Shown here piece by piece: positions 27,096 through 38,170 of a DNA stretch of 59,620 bases. The notes under the pieces were generated by a model. It made no database searches. It had not been told where the DNA came from and worked only from the letters and a program-made list of their open reading frames with translations. Within the stretch, counting starts at the first letter, position 1. Each line of letters starts with the position of its first letter. This DNA is from Clavibacter michiganensis. Lineage in GTDB: Bacteria; Actinomycetota; Actinomycetes; Actinomycetales; Microbacteriaceae. The position numbers were made by a program, and so were the translations under genes. The stretch is taken from positions 1-59,620 of the forward strand of contig NZ_MDJZ01000018.1 of the NCBI RefSeq assembly GCF_002151125.1. Direction: 5' to 3'.

Positions 27096-28067
27096 TCAGC
27101 GCGTGCCGTCGGCCGCGTGGACCGCGACCTCGGCCGCGTTCTCGCGGGTCACGAACGCGGGGCCCGAGTAGACGGGCTGGCCGCCGCCGATCACGGTGCC
27201 GTTCGTCGCGTCCAGCTGCAGCGCGGTGATCCCGAGGAACCCCTGCACGTAGGGCTGCTGGTCGACCGCGAACAGGATCGCGCCGGACTCGACGTCGGCG
27301 ACGACGTCCTCGCCGATGTCGAAGGTCGCGACCTGCGCCCGGCTGCCGGACTCGGCGACGGCGCCGACCGCGTCGATCGCGTACTGCCCGCCGAGCGTGA
27401 GCACGCCGTCGAGCGAGGGATCCGCCTGCAGCTTCGACTTGATCGTCGCCTTCACCTCGGCGTCGTTGGTGCCGTCGACCTGCAGGTTCGTCATGCGGCC
27501 CCCGAAGGCGCCGGCGGCGGAGCGGCAGCGCTCCTCGTGGCCCACGTTGCCGGCCTCGTGGATCACGCACAGCACGTTCCCGAGGCCCGCCTGGCCGAGG
27601 CGCTCGCCGACGGCCTCGCCCGCGACGGTCTCGCTCTGGCCGATGTGCGCGATGGCGCCGAACTCGGCGGAGCGCTCCATCCCGGAGTTGATGGTGACGA
27701 CCGGGATTCCCGCGGCGACCGCCTTCTCGACGCTGTCGCGGAGGCCGTCGGGGTTCGCCATCGACACGACGATGCCGTCGGTGCCCTGCGCGACGGCGCT
27801 GTCGATCAGCTGCGACTGGCGCGCGGGATCCGGGTCGCCCGTGTACGTGACGGTGGCGCCGTAGTCGCCGCCCGCCGCCTCCGCGCCGGACTTCACGCGG
27901 TCCCAGAAGGTGTCGCCGGGGCCCGAGTGCGTGACGACCGCGAAGGAGAGGTCGCCGTCGCCGGACGCCGGCGCGGGGGCGGGATCCTGTCCCGTGCCCG
28001 CGCAGGAGGTGAGGAGGAGGCCGGCCGCGATGGCGAGGCCGAGCGGGGCGAGGGACCTGGTCTTCAT
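27096..28067 (-). CDS. Sugar ABC importer substrate-binding lipoprotein
   Basis: 323 residues. Lipobox LLTSC (Cys22), then a periplasmic-binding type 1 fold: FAVVTHSGPGDTFWDRVKSG, GIVVSMANPDGLRDSV, GIPVVTINSG, LCVIHEAGNVGHEERC, FDIGEDV and AVDQQPYVQGFLGI. The last motif is typical of ribose/fructose/tetritol-type binding proteins. AAGGAG lies 7 nt before the ATG. It is the first gene of a three-gene importer operon. In place beside a tetrulose-phosphate pathway, a C4 or C5 sugar, polyol or sugar acid is the likely ligand. Confidence 0.88.
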   Translation of the reverse strand: MKTRSLAPLGLAIAAGLLLTSCAGTGQDPAPAPASGDGDLSFAVVTHSGPGDTFWDRVKSGAEAAGGDYGATVTYTGDPDPARQSQLIDSAVAQGTDGIVVSMANPDGLRDSVEKAVAAGIPVVTINSGMERSAEFGAIAHIGQSETVAGEAVGERLGQAGLGNVLCVIHEAGNVGHEERCRSAAGAFGGRMTNLQVDGTNDAEVKATIKSKLQADPSLDGVLTLGGQYAIDAVGAVAESGSRAQVATFDIGEDVVADVESGAILFAVDQQPYVQGFLGITALQLDATNGTVIGGGQPVYSGPAFVTRENAAEVAVHAADGTR

Positions 28068-28342
28068 CGAGCGCTCCTTGTCGGGCGGGCACCCGTCCGG
28101 ACGCGCGCATGCCGCGCGTCGCCGTCGGGGGAGCCGGTCGACCGACCCGAAGGACAAGTCTGCGCCCTCCGCGGGCCCGCTCGCGCCGCGGGCGTCCCGG
28201 GACCGCGCCGCGACTCGAACGGGACGGCGCATGACGACCCGGTGACGATCCGGTGACGAGCCCCCGTCCGGGGCGTCCTCCGGCCTACGCTCGACCGGGA
28301 TCCCCCGGGCGGGGGAACCGCGACGCCGAGGGGGACGACGCC

Positions 28343-30484
28343 ATGACCGACACCGAGACCGCACCCGCATCCGCACCGGGGGAGCCCCGCTCGACGGCGG
28401 CCCGCCGCCTCGCCCGGCCGCTCGCCGTCGCGACCGCCCTGGCCCTCGGCCTCTCCGCGCTCGTCGCGTCGCCCGCCGAGGCGGCGACCGTGTCCATCGC
28501 CGACGTGCAGGGCACCGGCGCCGCGACCCCGTTCGCCGGCCGGGTCGTCACGCTCGAGGGCGTCGTCACCGCCGACTACCGCGGCACGAGCGGATACGCG
28601 GGGCTGGTGATCCAGACCCAGGGCTCCGGCGGCGCCGTCGACGCGACGCCCGGCGCCTCCGACGGGATCTTCGTCTACCTCGCGAGCGCCGACCCGGCCG
28701 TCCGGATCGGCGACCTCGTGCGCGTCACGGGCACCGCGTCCGAGCGGCAGGGCCAGACCCAGGTCGCCGCGACCGCGACGGACCTCGTGCAGGCCGGCGT
28801 CGGCGTGCCCGCCGCGACCCCGCTGCCCGACACGCTCCGCGGCGCCGACCGCGAGTCGCTCGAGAGCATGCTCGTGACGCCGACAGGCGACTACCGCGTC
28901 GGATCCGCGCACCAGCTCGAGAACTTCGGCACGCTCTGGCTGAGCGCCGGCGCCGACCTCCCCGTCAAGGCGACCGACGTCGTGCGGCCGGGCGCCGAGG
29001 CCGACCGCATCGCCGCCGACAACCGCGCGCGCCGGCTCCTCCTCGACGACGGGTACAACATCCAGCTGTCGAATGCGGCGTACCCCGCGGGCGCGACGCA
29101 GCCGTACTACACGGCCGACCGCGTGGTCCGCAACGGCGACGTGCCCGTGTTCCCGGCCACTCCCTACGTGCTCGCGTACGGCTTCGACGACTGGCGCCTC
29201 CAGCCCACGACCCCGATCACCTCGCTCGACGCGGCCGGTCGCGTGCCGACCTTCACGAGCGGGAACCCGCGGCCCGCGTCCTCGCCCGAGGTGGGCGGCG
29301 ACGTCCGCATCGCCGGGTTCAACGTCCTCAACTACTTCACGACGCTCGGGGAGCGCGGCGCCGCCACGGCGGAGGAGTTCCAGCGGCAGCGGGCGAAGAT
29401 CGTCACCGCCATCACCGGGCTCGACGCGCAGGTCGTGACCCTGATGGAGATCGAGAACAGCACCCGCTTCGGCGAGCCCGCGGACACCGCGACGGCCGAC
29501 CTCGTGCGCGGCCTCAACGACGCGGCCGGATCCCGCGTGTGGGACTACGTGCGCACGCCGGCCGCGCTCGCGAGCACGCCCACCGACGAGATCCAGAACG
29601 CGATCATCTACCGCACGGACGCGGTGACGCCCGTCGGCGCCGCCGCCACCCAGATCGACGAGACCGTCTGGGGCAACGCCCGCGAGCCGATCGCGCAGTC
29701 CTTCCGCGGCGACGACCAGACCTTCACGGTCGTCGCGAACCACTTCAAGTCGAAGTCCGGCTCGGGCACGCAGCCCGCCGACGGCCAGGGCTTCTTCAAC
29801 GCCGACCGGGTCGCGCAGGCGAAGGCCGTCGCGCGCCTCGCGGCCGAGCGGCAGGCGTCGAGCGGATCCGACCTCCTCTACCTGCTCGGCGACTTCAACG
29901 CGTACTCCGAGGAGGACCCGATCCAGGCCCTCCGCGACGCCGGCTTCGTCGACCTGGTGCCCGCGAAGGCCCCCGGCGAGCGCACCTACTCCTTCGACGG
30001 CGAGGTCGGATCCCTCGACCACGTCCTCGCCACGCGCGTCGGCGCCGAGCGCGTCACGGGCGTCGGCGTCTGGGACGTCAACGCGCCCGAGTGGGCGGCG
30101 CGCGAGTACGGCGGGGCCGCGACCGACGGATCCAGCGCGTTCCGCTCCAGCGACCACGACCCGGTGAAGGTGGGCCTCGACACGGTCCGCGACGCGTCGA
30201 CCCTCGTCGGGTACGCCGACCGGCTGCTCGTGCGCAGCGGTCAGCCGGTGAGGTACTCCGTGCAGCTCCAGGCCGGCGGGGCTCCCGTGGCCGGCCGCGT
30301 GCACGTCCTCGACCGGGGCCGCGCGATCGCCTCCGTCGACGTCACGGCCGACGACGCGGGCCGCGCGACCGTCACGCTGCCGCGGCTCTCCCGCGGGATC
30401 CACCTCATCACCGCGAGCTACGCGGGCGATGGCGCGGCGAAGGGGTCGAGCACCGTCTGGCCGTCGATCGTCCTCGTCTGGTAG
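28343..30484 (+). CDS. Secreted nuclease (ExeM/NucH-like, endonuclease/exonuclease/phosphatase family)
   Basis: 713 residues. Signal peptide with RRLARPLAVATALALGLSAL and AEAA cleavage region near residue 50. Then an OB-fold/lamin-tail-like region (VSIADVQGTGAATPFAGRVV) and a long EEP nuclease domain: GFNVLNYF, VTLMEIEN (catalytic Glu), VANHFKSKSG, LLGDFNAY and the final SSDHDPV (catalytic Asp-His). The C-terminal 95 residues form an Ig-like domain. Extracellular DNases of this class feed on or remove environmental DNA, including plant extracellular traps. A 275-nt gap upstream is shared with the divergent importer operon; TACGCT near 28289 and GAGGGGG before the ATG may drive it. Confidence 0.88.
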   Translation: MTDTETAPASAPGEPRSTAARRLARPLAVATALALGLSALVASPAEAATVSIADVQGTGAATPFAGRVVTLEGVVTADYRGTSGYAGLVIQTQGSGGAVDATPGASDGIFVYLASADPAVRIGDLVRVTGTASERQGQTQVAATATDLVQAGVGVPAATPLPDTLRGADRESLESMLVTPTGDYRVGSAHQLENFGTLWLSAGADLPVKATDVVRPGAEADRIAADNRARRLLLDDGYNIQLSNAAYPAGATQPYYTADRVVRNGDVPVFPATPYVLAYGFDDWRLQPTTPITSLDAAGRVPTFTSGNPRPASSPEVGGDVRIAGFNVLNYFTTLGERGAATAEEFQRQRAKIVTAITGLDAQVVTLMEIENSTRFGEPADTATADLVRGLNDAAGSRVWDYVRTPAALASTPTDEIQNAIIYRTDAVTPVGAAATQIDETVWGNAREPIAQSFRGDDQTFTVVANHFKSKSGSGTQPADGQGFFNADRVAQAKAVARLAAERQASSGSDLLYLLGDFNAYSEEDPIQALRDAGFVDLVPAKAPGERTYSFDGEVGSLDHVLATRVGAERVTGVGVWDVNAPEWAAREYGGAATDGSSAFRSSDHDPVKVGLDTVRDASTLVGYADRLLVRSGQPVRYSVQLQAGGAPVAGRVHVLDRGRAIASVDVTADDAGRATVTLPRLSRGIHLITASYAGDGAAKGSSTVWPSIVLVW

Positions 30485-30570
30485 CCCGCGGCCCCCGCGT
30501 GGAATGCGCGGGGGATGCGGCCGGTTGGACCCCGAGACCGCACGAACCGAGCACGAGAAGAGGACGCACC

Positions 30571-30972
30571 ATGGCCACCACCGAGCTGACCGCCGAGAAC
30601 TTCGAGAGCATCGTCGACTCCAACGGCATCGTCGTCGTCGACTTCTGGGCCGACTGGTGCGGCCCCTGCAAGCAGTTCGCGCCCGTCTTCGACAAGTCGA
30701 GCGAGAAGCACGCCGACATCGTCCACGGCAAGGTCGACACCGAGGCGCAGCAGTTCCTCGCGCAGCAGGCGAACATCTCCGCCATCCCGACGCTCATGAT
30801 CTTCAAGGACCAGACGCTGATCTTCAGCCAGGCCGGCGCCCTGCCCGCCCCGGCCCTCGAGTCGCTCATCGAGGAGGTGCGCGCCGTCGACGTGGCCGCC
30901 CTCAAGGAGCAGGCCGCCGCCGAGGCCGCGCAGGCGACCCCCGGCGCCAGCGCCGACCCCACCGCGATCTGA
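30571..30972 (+). CDS. Thioredoxin with short C-terminal extension
   Basis: 133 residues. Thioredoxin fold with the redox site [13 protein letters not shown] (WCGPC) and the cis-Pro in SAIPTLMIF. Cytoplasmic, no signal peptide. About 25 residues longer than classical TrxA: the tail [18 protein letters not shown] is Ala/Glu-rich and probably helical then disordered. A GAAGAGGAC sequence lies upstream of the ATG. Stands alone between the nuclease gene and a strong terminator, so it is probably a general disulphide reductase rather than part of a pathway operon. Confidence 0.9.
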   Translation: MATTELTAENFESIVDSNGIVVVDFWADWCGPCKQFAPVFDKSSEKHADIVHGKVDTEAQQFLAQQANISAIPTLMIFKDQTLIFSQAGALPAPALESLIEEVRAVDVAALKEQAAAEAAQATPGASADPTAI

Positions 30973-30994
30973 TCCGCGCCTGATCCGCGCCCCG

Positions 30995-31021
30995 CGGCCC
31001 CTCCCCATCGGGGAGGGGCCG
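30995..31021 (+). terminator. Terminator after the thioredoxin gene
   Basis: Perfect 12-bp stem (CGGCCCCTCCCC with its complement) and 3-nt loop, 22 nt after the stop. Just before it, CTGATCCGCGC is repeated directly. Confidence 0.75.
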
Positions 31022-31084
31022 TCCGCGTCCCCACGGCCCGCACCGCCGCCGTCCGCCGAGCACCCCACGGATACGATTGCCCCG

Positions 31085-32965
<1,881 letters not shown>

Positions 32966-33123
32966 GGAGCGCGGGCGGCGGCTGGAGCGGCGGGTCCGGC
33001 GGGGATCCCGCGGCGGATCACCGGCGTCCGACGGGGAGGGACCCGGTCCCGAGCCTCGAGGGCTGCGGGACCGAGCCGCGCACACGGCCGACTTTTACCC
33101 GAAGACCGGCCCGGCGCTGGCGG

Positions 33124-33146
33124 GACAGCTCACCCGAAGAGCTGTC
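33124..33146 (+). promoter_or_regulatory. Stem-loop in the recQ-GH127 gap
   Basis: GACAGCTC/GAGCTGTC perfect 8-bp stem with loop ACCCGAA; the loop's ACCCGAAGA repeats at 33098-33106. It lies in the 408-nt gap 32966-33373, which contains no gene but holds the GH127 promoter at its right end. Terminator for recQ or a regulatory hairpin. Confidence 0.35.
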
Positions 33147-33324
33147 GCCGTTGCCCACGATCGTACTGGTCCGGCCAGGCGGTCCACGCGAGCTGTGGGG
33201 AGCCGCCGCCGCGCGGTGCCGTGTCGACCGGCACGGGGCCGGGCGATCGCCTCCGGATGTAAACAGCGTGTAACGGGAGGCCGCAAACGCTTCATCGCCA
33301 TTGCCAACACCGCATGGCGTATTT

Positions 33325-33336
33325 GTAATATGTCAC
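33325..33336 (+). promoter_or_regulatory. Operator GTAATATGTCAC over the GH127 promoter
   Basis: The exact reverse complement, GTGACATATTAC, lies at 44511-44522 before the hydroxyproline operon. TTGCCA (33301-33306) and TGTAAT (33324-33329), spaced 17 nt, make a plausible promoter that the operator overlaps. The dyad reads GTnAnATnTnAC. The likely binder is the FCD GntR at 43744-44469. Confidence 0.6.
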
Positions 33337-33373
33337 CTACCACCGGCCACCCGAGGCTGGACGAGGGAGCGCC

Positions 33374-35380
33374 ATGGCAGTGAGACGAGCGGATGCGGAC
33401 GACATCCGCACGGGCGGGCGCCGCCCCGCGGTCCTCCCCACCACCGGCCCCCGCCGTCCGCTGGGCGCCGCCGAGGTCGCGCTCGAGGGCGGACTGCTGG
33501 CGCACTGGCAGGAGCGCAACCGGTCCCGCACCATCCCCCACGCCATCGCGTCGATCGCCGCCGCCGGCAACCTCGACGACCTCCGCGCCGCCGTCGACGG
33601 CCCGGGCGAGCGGCCCGTCCCGCGCTACCCGTTCCTCGACACCGACGTCTACAAGACGCTCGAGGGCATCGCGTACGAGGTCGGACGCGGCGCCGCGAGC
33701 CCGGAGATGCGCGCCTTCGTCGACGAGGCCACCGACGTGCTCGAGCGCGTGCAGGCCGACGACGGCTACATCGGCTCGTACGTGCAGCGGCCCGGATCCG
33801 ACCGCGAGCCCTGGTCCGACCTCGCCTGGGGCCACGAGCTCTACAACCTCGGCCACCTGATCCAGGCCGCGGTGGCCGACTCCCGGCAGGGCGGCGACGG
33901 CCGGCTCCTCGCCGTGGCCCGCCGCTTCGCCGACGCCGCCGTCCGCGCGTTCGGCCCCGGCGGACGCGTCGAGGTCTGCGGGCATCCCGAGGTCGAGATG
34001 GCGCTCGTCGAGCTCCACCGCGAGACGGGGGAGCGCGCGTACCTCGACCTCGCCTCGGCGTTCGTCGACCGGCGCGGCCACGGCACCGTGGCGACGCGGA
34101 TCTTCCCGGCCGAGTACTTCCAGGACGCGCACCCCTTCCGCGAGATGCCCGCCGTCACGGGTCACGCCGTGCGCATGGCCTACCTCGCCGCCGGGGCGAC
34201 GGACGTGGCCGTGGAGACGGGCGACGCGGAGCTGCTCGCCGCCTCCGTCCGCCTGTTCGACGACGCCGTGCGCACGCGCCTCTACGTGACCGGCGGCCTC
34301 GGCAGCCGCCACTCCGACGAGGCCATCGGCGACGCGTTCGAGCTGCCGAGCGAGCGCTCCTACAGCGAGACCTGCGCGGCCATCGCCGTGATGCAGTGGG
34401 CGTGGCGCCTCTTCCTCGCCACCGGCGAGCCCCGGTTCCTCGACACCTACGAGACCGTGCTGCTGAACGCCTACGCGGTGGGCCTCTCCGCCGACGGCAC
34501 GGGCTTCTTCTACGACAACCCGCTCCAGCGCCGCCCCGACCACCACGCGCGGTCGGGCGCCGAGACCGAGGGCGAGCTGATGCGCCGCCCGTGGTTCACC
34601 TGCCCGTGCTGCCCGCCGAACATCGTCCGCTGGATGAGCGAGCTGCAGGACCACGTGGCGGTGCAGGACGGCGACGACCTCGTGATCGCGCACGCGACCG
34701 CGTGCGTGATCCGCACGGACGCGCTCGACGTGCGCGTGACGACGGCCTACCCCTGGGACGGCGCCGTCCGGGTCGAGGTGCTGCGCGCATCCGGCGCCCA
34801 GGCCGGCATCGTGCTCCGCCGGCCGGGATGGTGCCGCTCCGCGACCGCCTCCGTGCAGGGCGCCGACGGCGCGGCCGCGGCGGTGGACGCGCTGTCGTCC
34901 GACCGGTGGATCCGCGCCACCCGTGCCTGGGCCGCCGGCGACGCGCTCGTGGTCGAGCTCGACATGCCCGTCCGCGCGCTCGGATCCCACCCCCACCTCG
35001 ACGCGACCCGCGGCAGCCTCGCGGTGGCGCGGGGCCCGATCGTGTTCGCGGTCGAGCAGGAGGACGCCGGCGCACCCGTCGACGACCTGCTCCTCGACCC
35101 GCGCGACCTGGCGGCGGCGCGGACCGTGCCGCTGCCGCTCGCCGCGCCGTGGGGCGCCGTCGCGGATCCGGCCGACCCCGCGCCGGGCATCGCGCTCGCC
35201 GTGCGCCTCCGCCGCGCGCTCCCGGCGCCGGACGAGCTCTACCCCGAGGTCGTCCCCGGCACCACCGCCCCCGCCGCGTCGGCCGATCCCGTCGACGCCG
35301 TGCTCGTGCCGTACGCCCTGTGGGGCAACCGGTCGCCGGGCGCCATGCGGGTCTGGATCCGCGCGGCCGACCCCGGCTGA
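33374..35380 (+). CDS. GH127 beta-L-arabinofuranosidase (DUF1680), cytoplasmic
   Basis: 668 residues, no signal peptide. An (alpha/alpha)6 barrel (helical segments 60-430) and beta domains at the C-terminus. The zinc-cysteine site of HypBA1-type enzymes is intact: E332 and C334 (YSETCAA), C412 and C413 (TCPCCPPN); by alignment these match Glu338, Cys340, the Cys417 nucleophile and Cys418. GH127/146 enzymes remove beta-L-arabinofuranose from arabinosylated hydroxyproline of extensins. Here the gene opens an operon leading to a peptide importer, Pro-type peptidases and Hyp catabolism, which strongly supports that substrate. Being cytoplasmic, it should act on imported arabinosyl-Hyp or short glycopeptides. 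Confidence 0.9.
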   Translation: MAVRRADADDIRTGGRRPAVLPTTGPRRPLGAAEVALEGGLLAHWQERNRSRTIPHAIASIAAAGNLDDLRAAVDGPGERPVPRYPFLDTDVYKTLEGIAYEVGRGAASPEMRAFVDEATDVLERVQADDGYIGSYVQRPGSDREPWSDLAWGHELYNLGHLIQAAVADSRQGGDGRLLAVARRFADAAVRAFGPGGRVEVCGHPEVEMALVELHRETGERAYLDLASAFVDRRGHGTVATRIFPAEYFQDAHPFREMPAVTGHAVRMAYLAAGATDVAVETGDAELLAASVRLFDDAVRTRLYVTGGLGSRHSDEAIGDAFELPSERSYSETCAAIAVMQWAWRLFLATGEPRFLDTYETVLLNAYAVGLSADGTGFFYDNPLQRRPDHHARSGAETEGELMRRPWFTCPCCPPNIVRWMSELQDHVAVQDGDDLVIAHATACVIRTDALDVRVTTAYPWDGAVRVEVLRASGAQAGIVLRRPGWCRSATASVQGADGAAAAVDALSSDRWIRATRAWAAGDALVVELDMPVRALGSHPHLDATRGSLAVARGPIVFAVEQEDAGAPVDDLLLDPRDLAAARTVPLPLAAPWGAVADPADPAPGIALAVRLRRALPAPDELYPEVVPGTTAPAASADPVDAVLVPYALWGNRSPGAMRVWIRAADPG

Positions 35381-35518
35381 CGCGTCCTCCGTCCGCGCTC
35401 CCGGATCCATCCGATCGGGGGCGATCGCGCGCACCCGCATCCCCCTTCCCACCCATCGCACGACCCCGTCACTCCCCACCCGGTGCGCCTCGGCCGCCAT
35501 CCACGAAACGAGAGTCCG

Positions 35519-37204
35519 ATGAACAGACGAATCACCGCAGTCGGGCTGGCCCTCGCCGCCAGCCTCGCCCTCACGTCCTGCGCCGGTGCCGGAGGCGGCG
35601 CCGCGGCAGGCGACGTCACCGGCCCGGCCGACACGGGCGGCACCATGCAGGTGCTGCAGAGCACCGACTTCTCGCACCTCGATCCGGAGATGGGCTACGA
35701 CACGGGCGTCCAGAACCTGTACCGGCTCATCTACCGCACCCTGACGACGTCGTCGGGGAAGGACGGCGCGACGATCGCGCCCGACCTCGCGACCGACACC
35801 GGCACGCCGAACGAGGACGCGACCGTCTGGACCTTCACGCTCAAGGACGGCCTGAAGTTCGAGGACGGCTCGCCCATCACGAGCGAGTCCGTCAAGTTCG
35901 GCGTCGAGCGCTCCTTCGACCCGGCGCTCGCCATCGGCACGCCCTACACGCGCCTCTACCTCGCGGGCGCCGAGGGCTACAAGGGCCCGTACGAGTCGGG
36001 CGACCTCTCCTCCATCGAGACGCCGGACGAGAAGACGATCGTCTTCCACCTGAACCGCTCCGTGCCGGAGTTCGCGAGCGTCACGGCGCAGAGCACGTTC
36101 ACGCCGTTCCCGGCCGACAAGGAGAAGGTGACGGTCACGAGCATCGACCAGCAGCCCATCGCGTCCGGCCCGTACCGGGTCACGGCCCGCACCGCCGGAT
36201 CCTCCCTCACCCTCGAGCGCAACCCGGAGTGGGACCAGGCGACCGACGACGTCCGCACGGCGAAGCCCGACGCATGGCAGTTCACCATCGGCCTCGACCA
36301 GGCGACCATCGACGAGCGCATGCTCGCCGGCCAGGGCGACGACAAGGACGCGATCACGGGCGTGTCCATCACGCCCGCCTCGATCTCCCGGATCCAGACG
36401 CCCGCGCTGAAGGCGCGCACCGTCTCCGGCGACTTCGGCTGCACCACCTACCTCGGCCTCAACACCACGAAGCCGCACCTCGACGACGTCCGCGTCCGCC
36501 AGGCGATCGCGTACGCGGTCGACAAGAAGTCCCTCGCCGACGTCGCCGGGGGATCCATGCTCGCCGAGCCGGCCTCGACGATGCTGACCCCGTCGATCCC
36601 GGGCCACAAGGACTTCGACCTCTACCCGAGCGCCGACAGCGCGGGCGACGTGGACAAGGCCAAGGCGCTGCTCGCCGAGGCCGGGCTCCCCGACGGCTTC
36701 ACCATGACGCTCGACGTGCGCAACCTGCCGACCGCCCAGAAGCAGGCCGAGGCGCTGCAGCAGTCGCTCGCGAAGGCGGGCATCACGCTCGAGCTCAACA
36801 TCATCGACACCGCCACGTACTACGAGACCATCGGCACCCCCTCGCAGCAGCACGACGCCGCCGTCACCGGCTGGTGCCCCGACTGGCGCTCCGCCAGCAC
36901 GGTGCTGCCGACGCTCTTCGACGGGCGCCAGATCAGCGAGAAGGGCAACAACGACCTGTCGCAGCTGAACGACCCGGCGGTGAACGCGAAGATCGACGAG
37001 GTCTCCGCGATGACCGACCTCGAGGCGGCGAAGACCGCGTGGGGCGACCTGGACGAGCAGATCCAGGAGCTCGCGCCGACCGTGCCGCTCCTGTTCGGGC
37101 AGACGGTCATGGTGGTGGGCGAGGACGTGCGCAACGCGTACTCGAACCCGCTCTGGGCCGGCGGGATCGACTTCGCCACCATCGGCCTCCACACGGGGAA
37201 GTAG
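35519..37204 (+). CDS. Oligopeptide-type ABC importer substrate-binding lipoprotein (SBP family 5)
   Basis: 561 residues. Lipobox ALTSC (Cys21). Then the DppA/OppA-like fold: DTGGTMQVLQSTDFSHLDPE, TFTLKDGLKFEDGSPITSES, KTIVFHLNRSVPEFAS, FGCTTYLGLNTTKPHLDDVRVRQAIAYAVD and TGWCPDWRSASTVLPTLF. GAGAG lies 4 nt before the ATG. It starts 138 nt after the GH127 stop with no hairpin between, so read-through is likely. In context it should bind hydroxyproline-containing peptides or arabinosylated glycopeptides from plant walls. Confidence 0.9.
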   Translation: MNRRITAVGLALAASLALTSCAGAGGGAAAGDVTGPADTGGTMQVLQSTDFSHLDPEMGYDTGVQNLYRLIYRTLTTSSGKDGATIAPDLATDTGTPNEDATVWTFTLKDGLKFEDGSPITSESVKFGVERSFDPALAIGTPYTRLYLAGAEGYKGPYESGDLSSIETPDEKTIVFHLNRSVPEFASVTAQSTFTPFPADKEKVTVTSIDQQPIASGPYRVTARTAGSSLTLERNPEWDQATDDVRTAKPDAWQFTIGLDQATIDERMLAGQGDDKDAITGVSITPASISRIQTPALKARTVSGDFGCTTYLGLNTTKPHLDDVRVRQAIAYAVDKKSLADVAGGSMLAEPASTMLTPSIPGHKDFDLYPSADSAGDVDKAKALLAEAGLPDGFTMTLDVRNLPTAQKQAEALQQSLAKAGITLELNIIDTATYYETIGTPSQQHDAAVTGWCPDWRSASTVLPTLFDGRQISEKGNNDLSQLNDPAVNAKIDEVSAMTDLEAAKTAWGDLDEQIQELAPTVPLLFGQTVMVVGEDVRNAYSNPLWAGGIDFATIGLHTGK

Positions 37205-37207
37205 GCG

Positions 37208-38170
37208 GTGACCGCCACCCTGCAGGGCGCATCCGCGCCCGACCCGGCCCCCGCCTACCCGACGGGACGGCCGCCCGCCGTCACCCCGGCGAAGCGCGTG
37301 GTCGCGGCCCTCCGGTCGAAGCCCTCCGTGATCGCCAGCACCGCGTTCATGGTGCTGGTCCTGGTCCTCGCGGTGTTCGCGCCGCTGCTGTCCGGGATCA
37401 CCGGCTGGGGTCCGACGACCTTCGACCCGACGGCCGTGGACCCCGTCCTCGGCGGCCTGCCGATCGGCCCGTTCGGCGGCGTGAGCGCGCAGCACTGGTT
37501 CGGCGTCGAGCCGCAGAACGGGCGCGACATCTTCGCCCGCATCGCGTACGGCGCCCGGGTGTCCCTGCTCATCGCGGTCTCCGCCACGGTCGTCACCACG
37601 ACGATCGGCGTGATCGCGGGCATGGTCGCCGGCTACTTCGGCGGGATCGTCGACCAGGTCGTGTCGCGGGTCATGGACTTCCTCATGGCCTTCCCGGCGC
37701 TGATCTTCATGATCGCGATCCTGTCCGCGCTGCCCGCGGGCAACCGGCCGGCGCTGCTCGTCCTGGTGCTCAGCGTCTTCGGCTGGCCGTACACGGCGCG
37801 CATCGTGCGCGGCCAGACCATGACGATCCGCACGCGCGACTTCGTCGAGGCGGCCCGGGCGTCCGGCGCCTCCTCGATGGGCGTGATCTTCCGGGAGGTG
37901 CTGCCGAACCTCCGCGGCACCGTCATCGTGCTGGCCACGCTCGCGGTGCCGAGCTACATCGGCACCGAGGCGAGCCTGTCGTTCCTCGGGGTCGGCGTGC
38001 TGCCGCCGACGCCGTCGTGGGGCCAGATGATCGCCGACTCGGTGGCCTGGTACACGGTCGACCCCGCGTACTTCATCGTGCCGGGCTCGTTCCTCTTCCT
38101 CACGGTGCTGTCGTTCACGGTCTTCGGCGACCACCTCCGCACCGCGCTCGAGCAGGGGGAGGCGGCATGA
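37208..38170 (+). CDS. Peptide ABC importer permease, DppC/OppC type
   Basis: 320 residues from GTG 37208, 3 nt after the binding-protein stop. The N-terminal helix near residues 38-62 and the DppC-type insertion (GPFGGVSAQHWFGVEPQNGRD) precede the permease core with five helices. The EAA loop is RDFVEAARASGASSMGVIFREVLPN. The LGVGVLPPTPSWGQMI motif is diagnostic of the OppC side. Here the OppC-type gene comes before the OppB-type gene, the reverse of most dpp/opp operons. Its stop overlaps the next start by 4 nt (ATGA). Confidence 0.9.
   Translation: MTATLQGASAPDPAPAYPTGRPPAVTPAKRVVAALRSKPSVIASTAFMVLVLVLAVFAPLLSGITGWGPTTFDPTAVDPVLGGLPIGPFGGVSAQHWFGVEPQNGRDIFARIAYGARVSLLIAVSATVVTTTIGVIAGMVAGYFGGIVDQVVSRVMDFLMAFPALIFMIAILSALPAGNRPALLVLVLSVFGWPYTARIVRGQTMTIRTRDFVEAARASGASSMGVIFREVLPNLRGTVIVLATLAVPSYIGTEASLSFLGVGVLPPTPSWGQMIADSVAWYTVDPAYFIVPGSFLFLTVLSFTVFGDHLRTALEQGEAA

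Noticed and set aside
33095-38134. Very long open frame on the minus strand (1679 codons), and similar long antisense frames at 202-3006, 4585-8229 and 8588-11239
   Set aside because: They mirror well-supported genes, show Arg/Ala/Gly-rich or repeated RVR-type composition with no domain, and arise because stops are rare at 73 percent GC.
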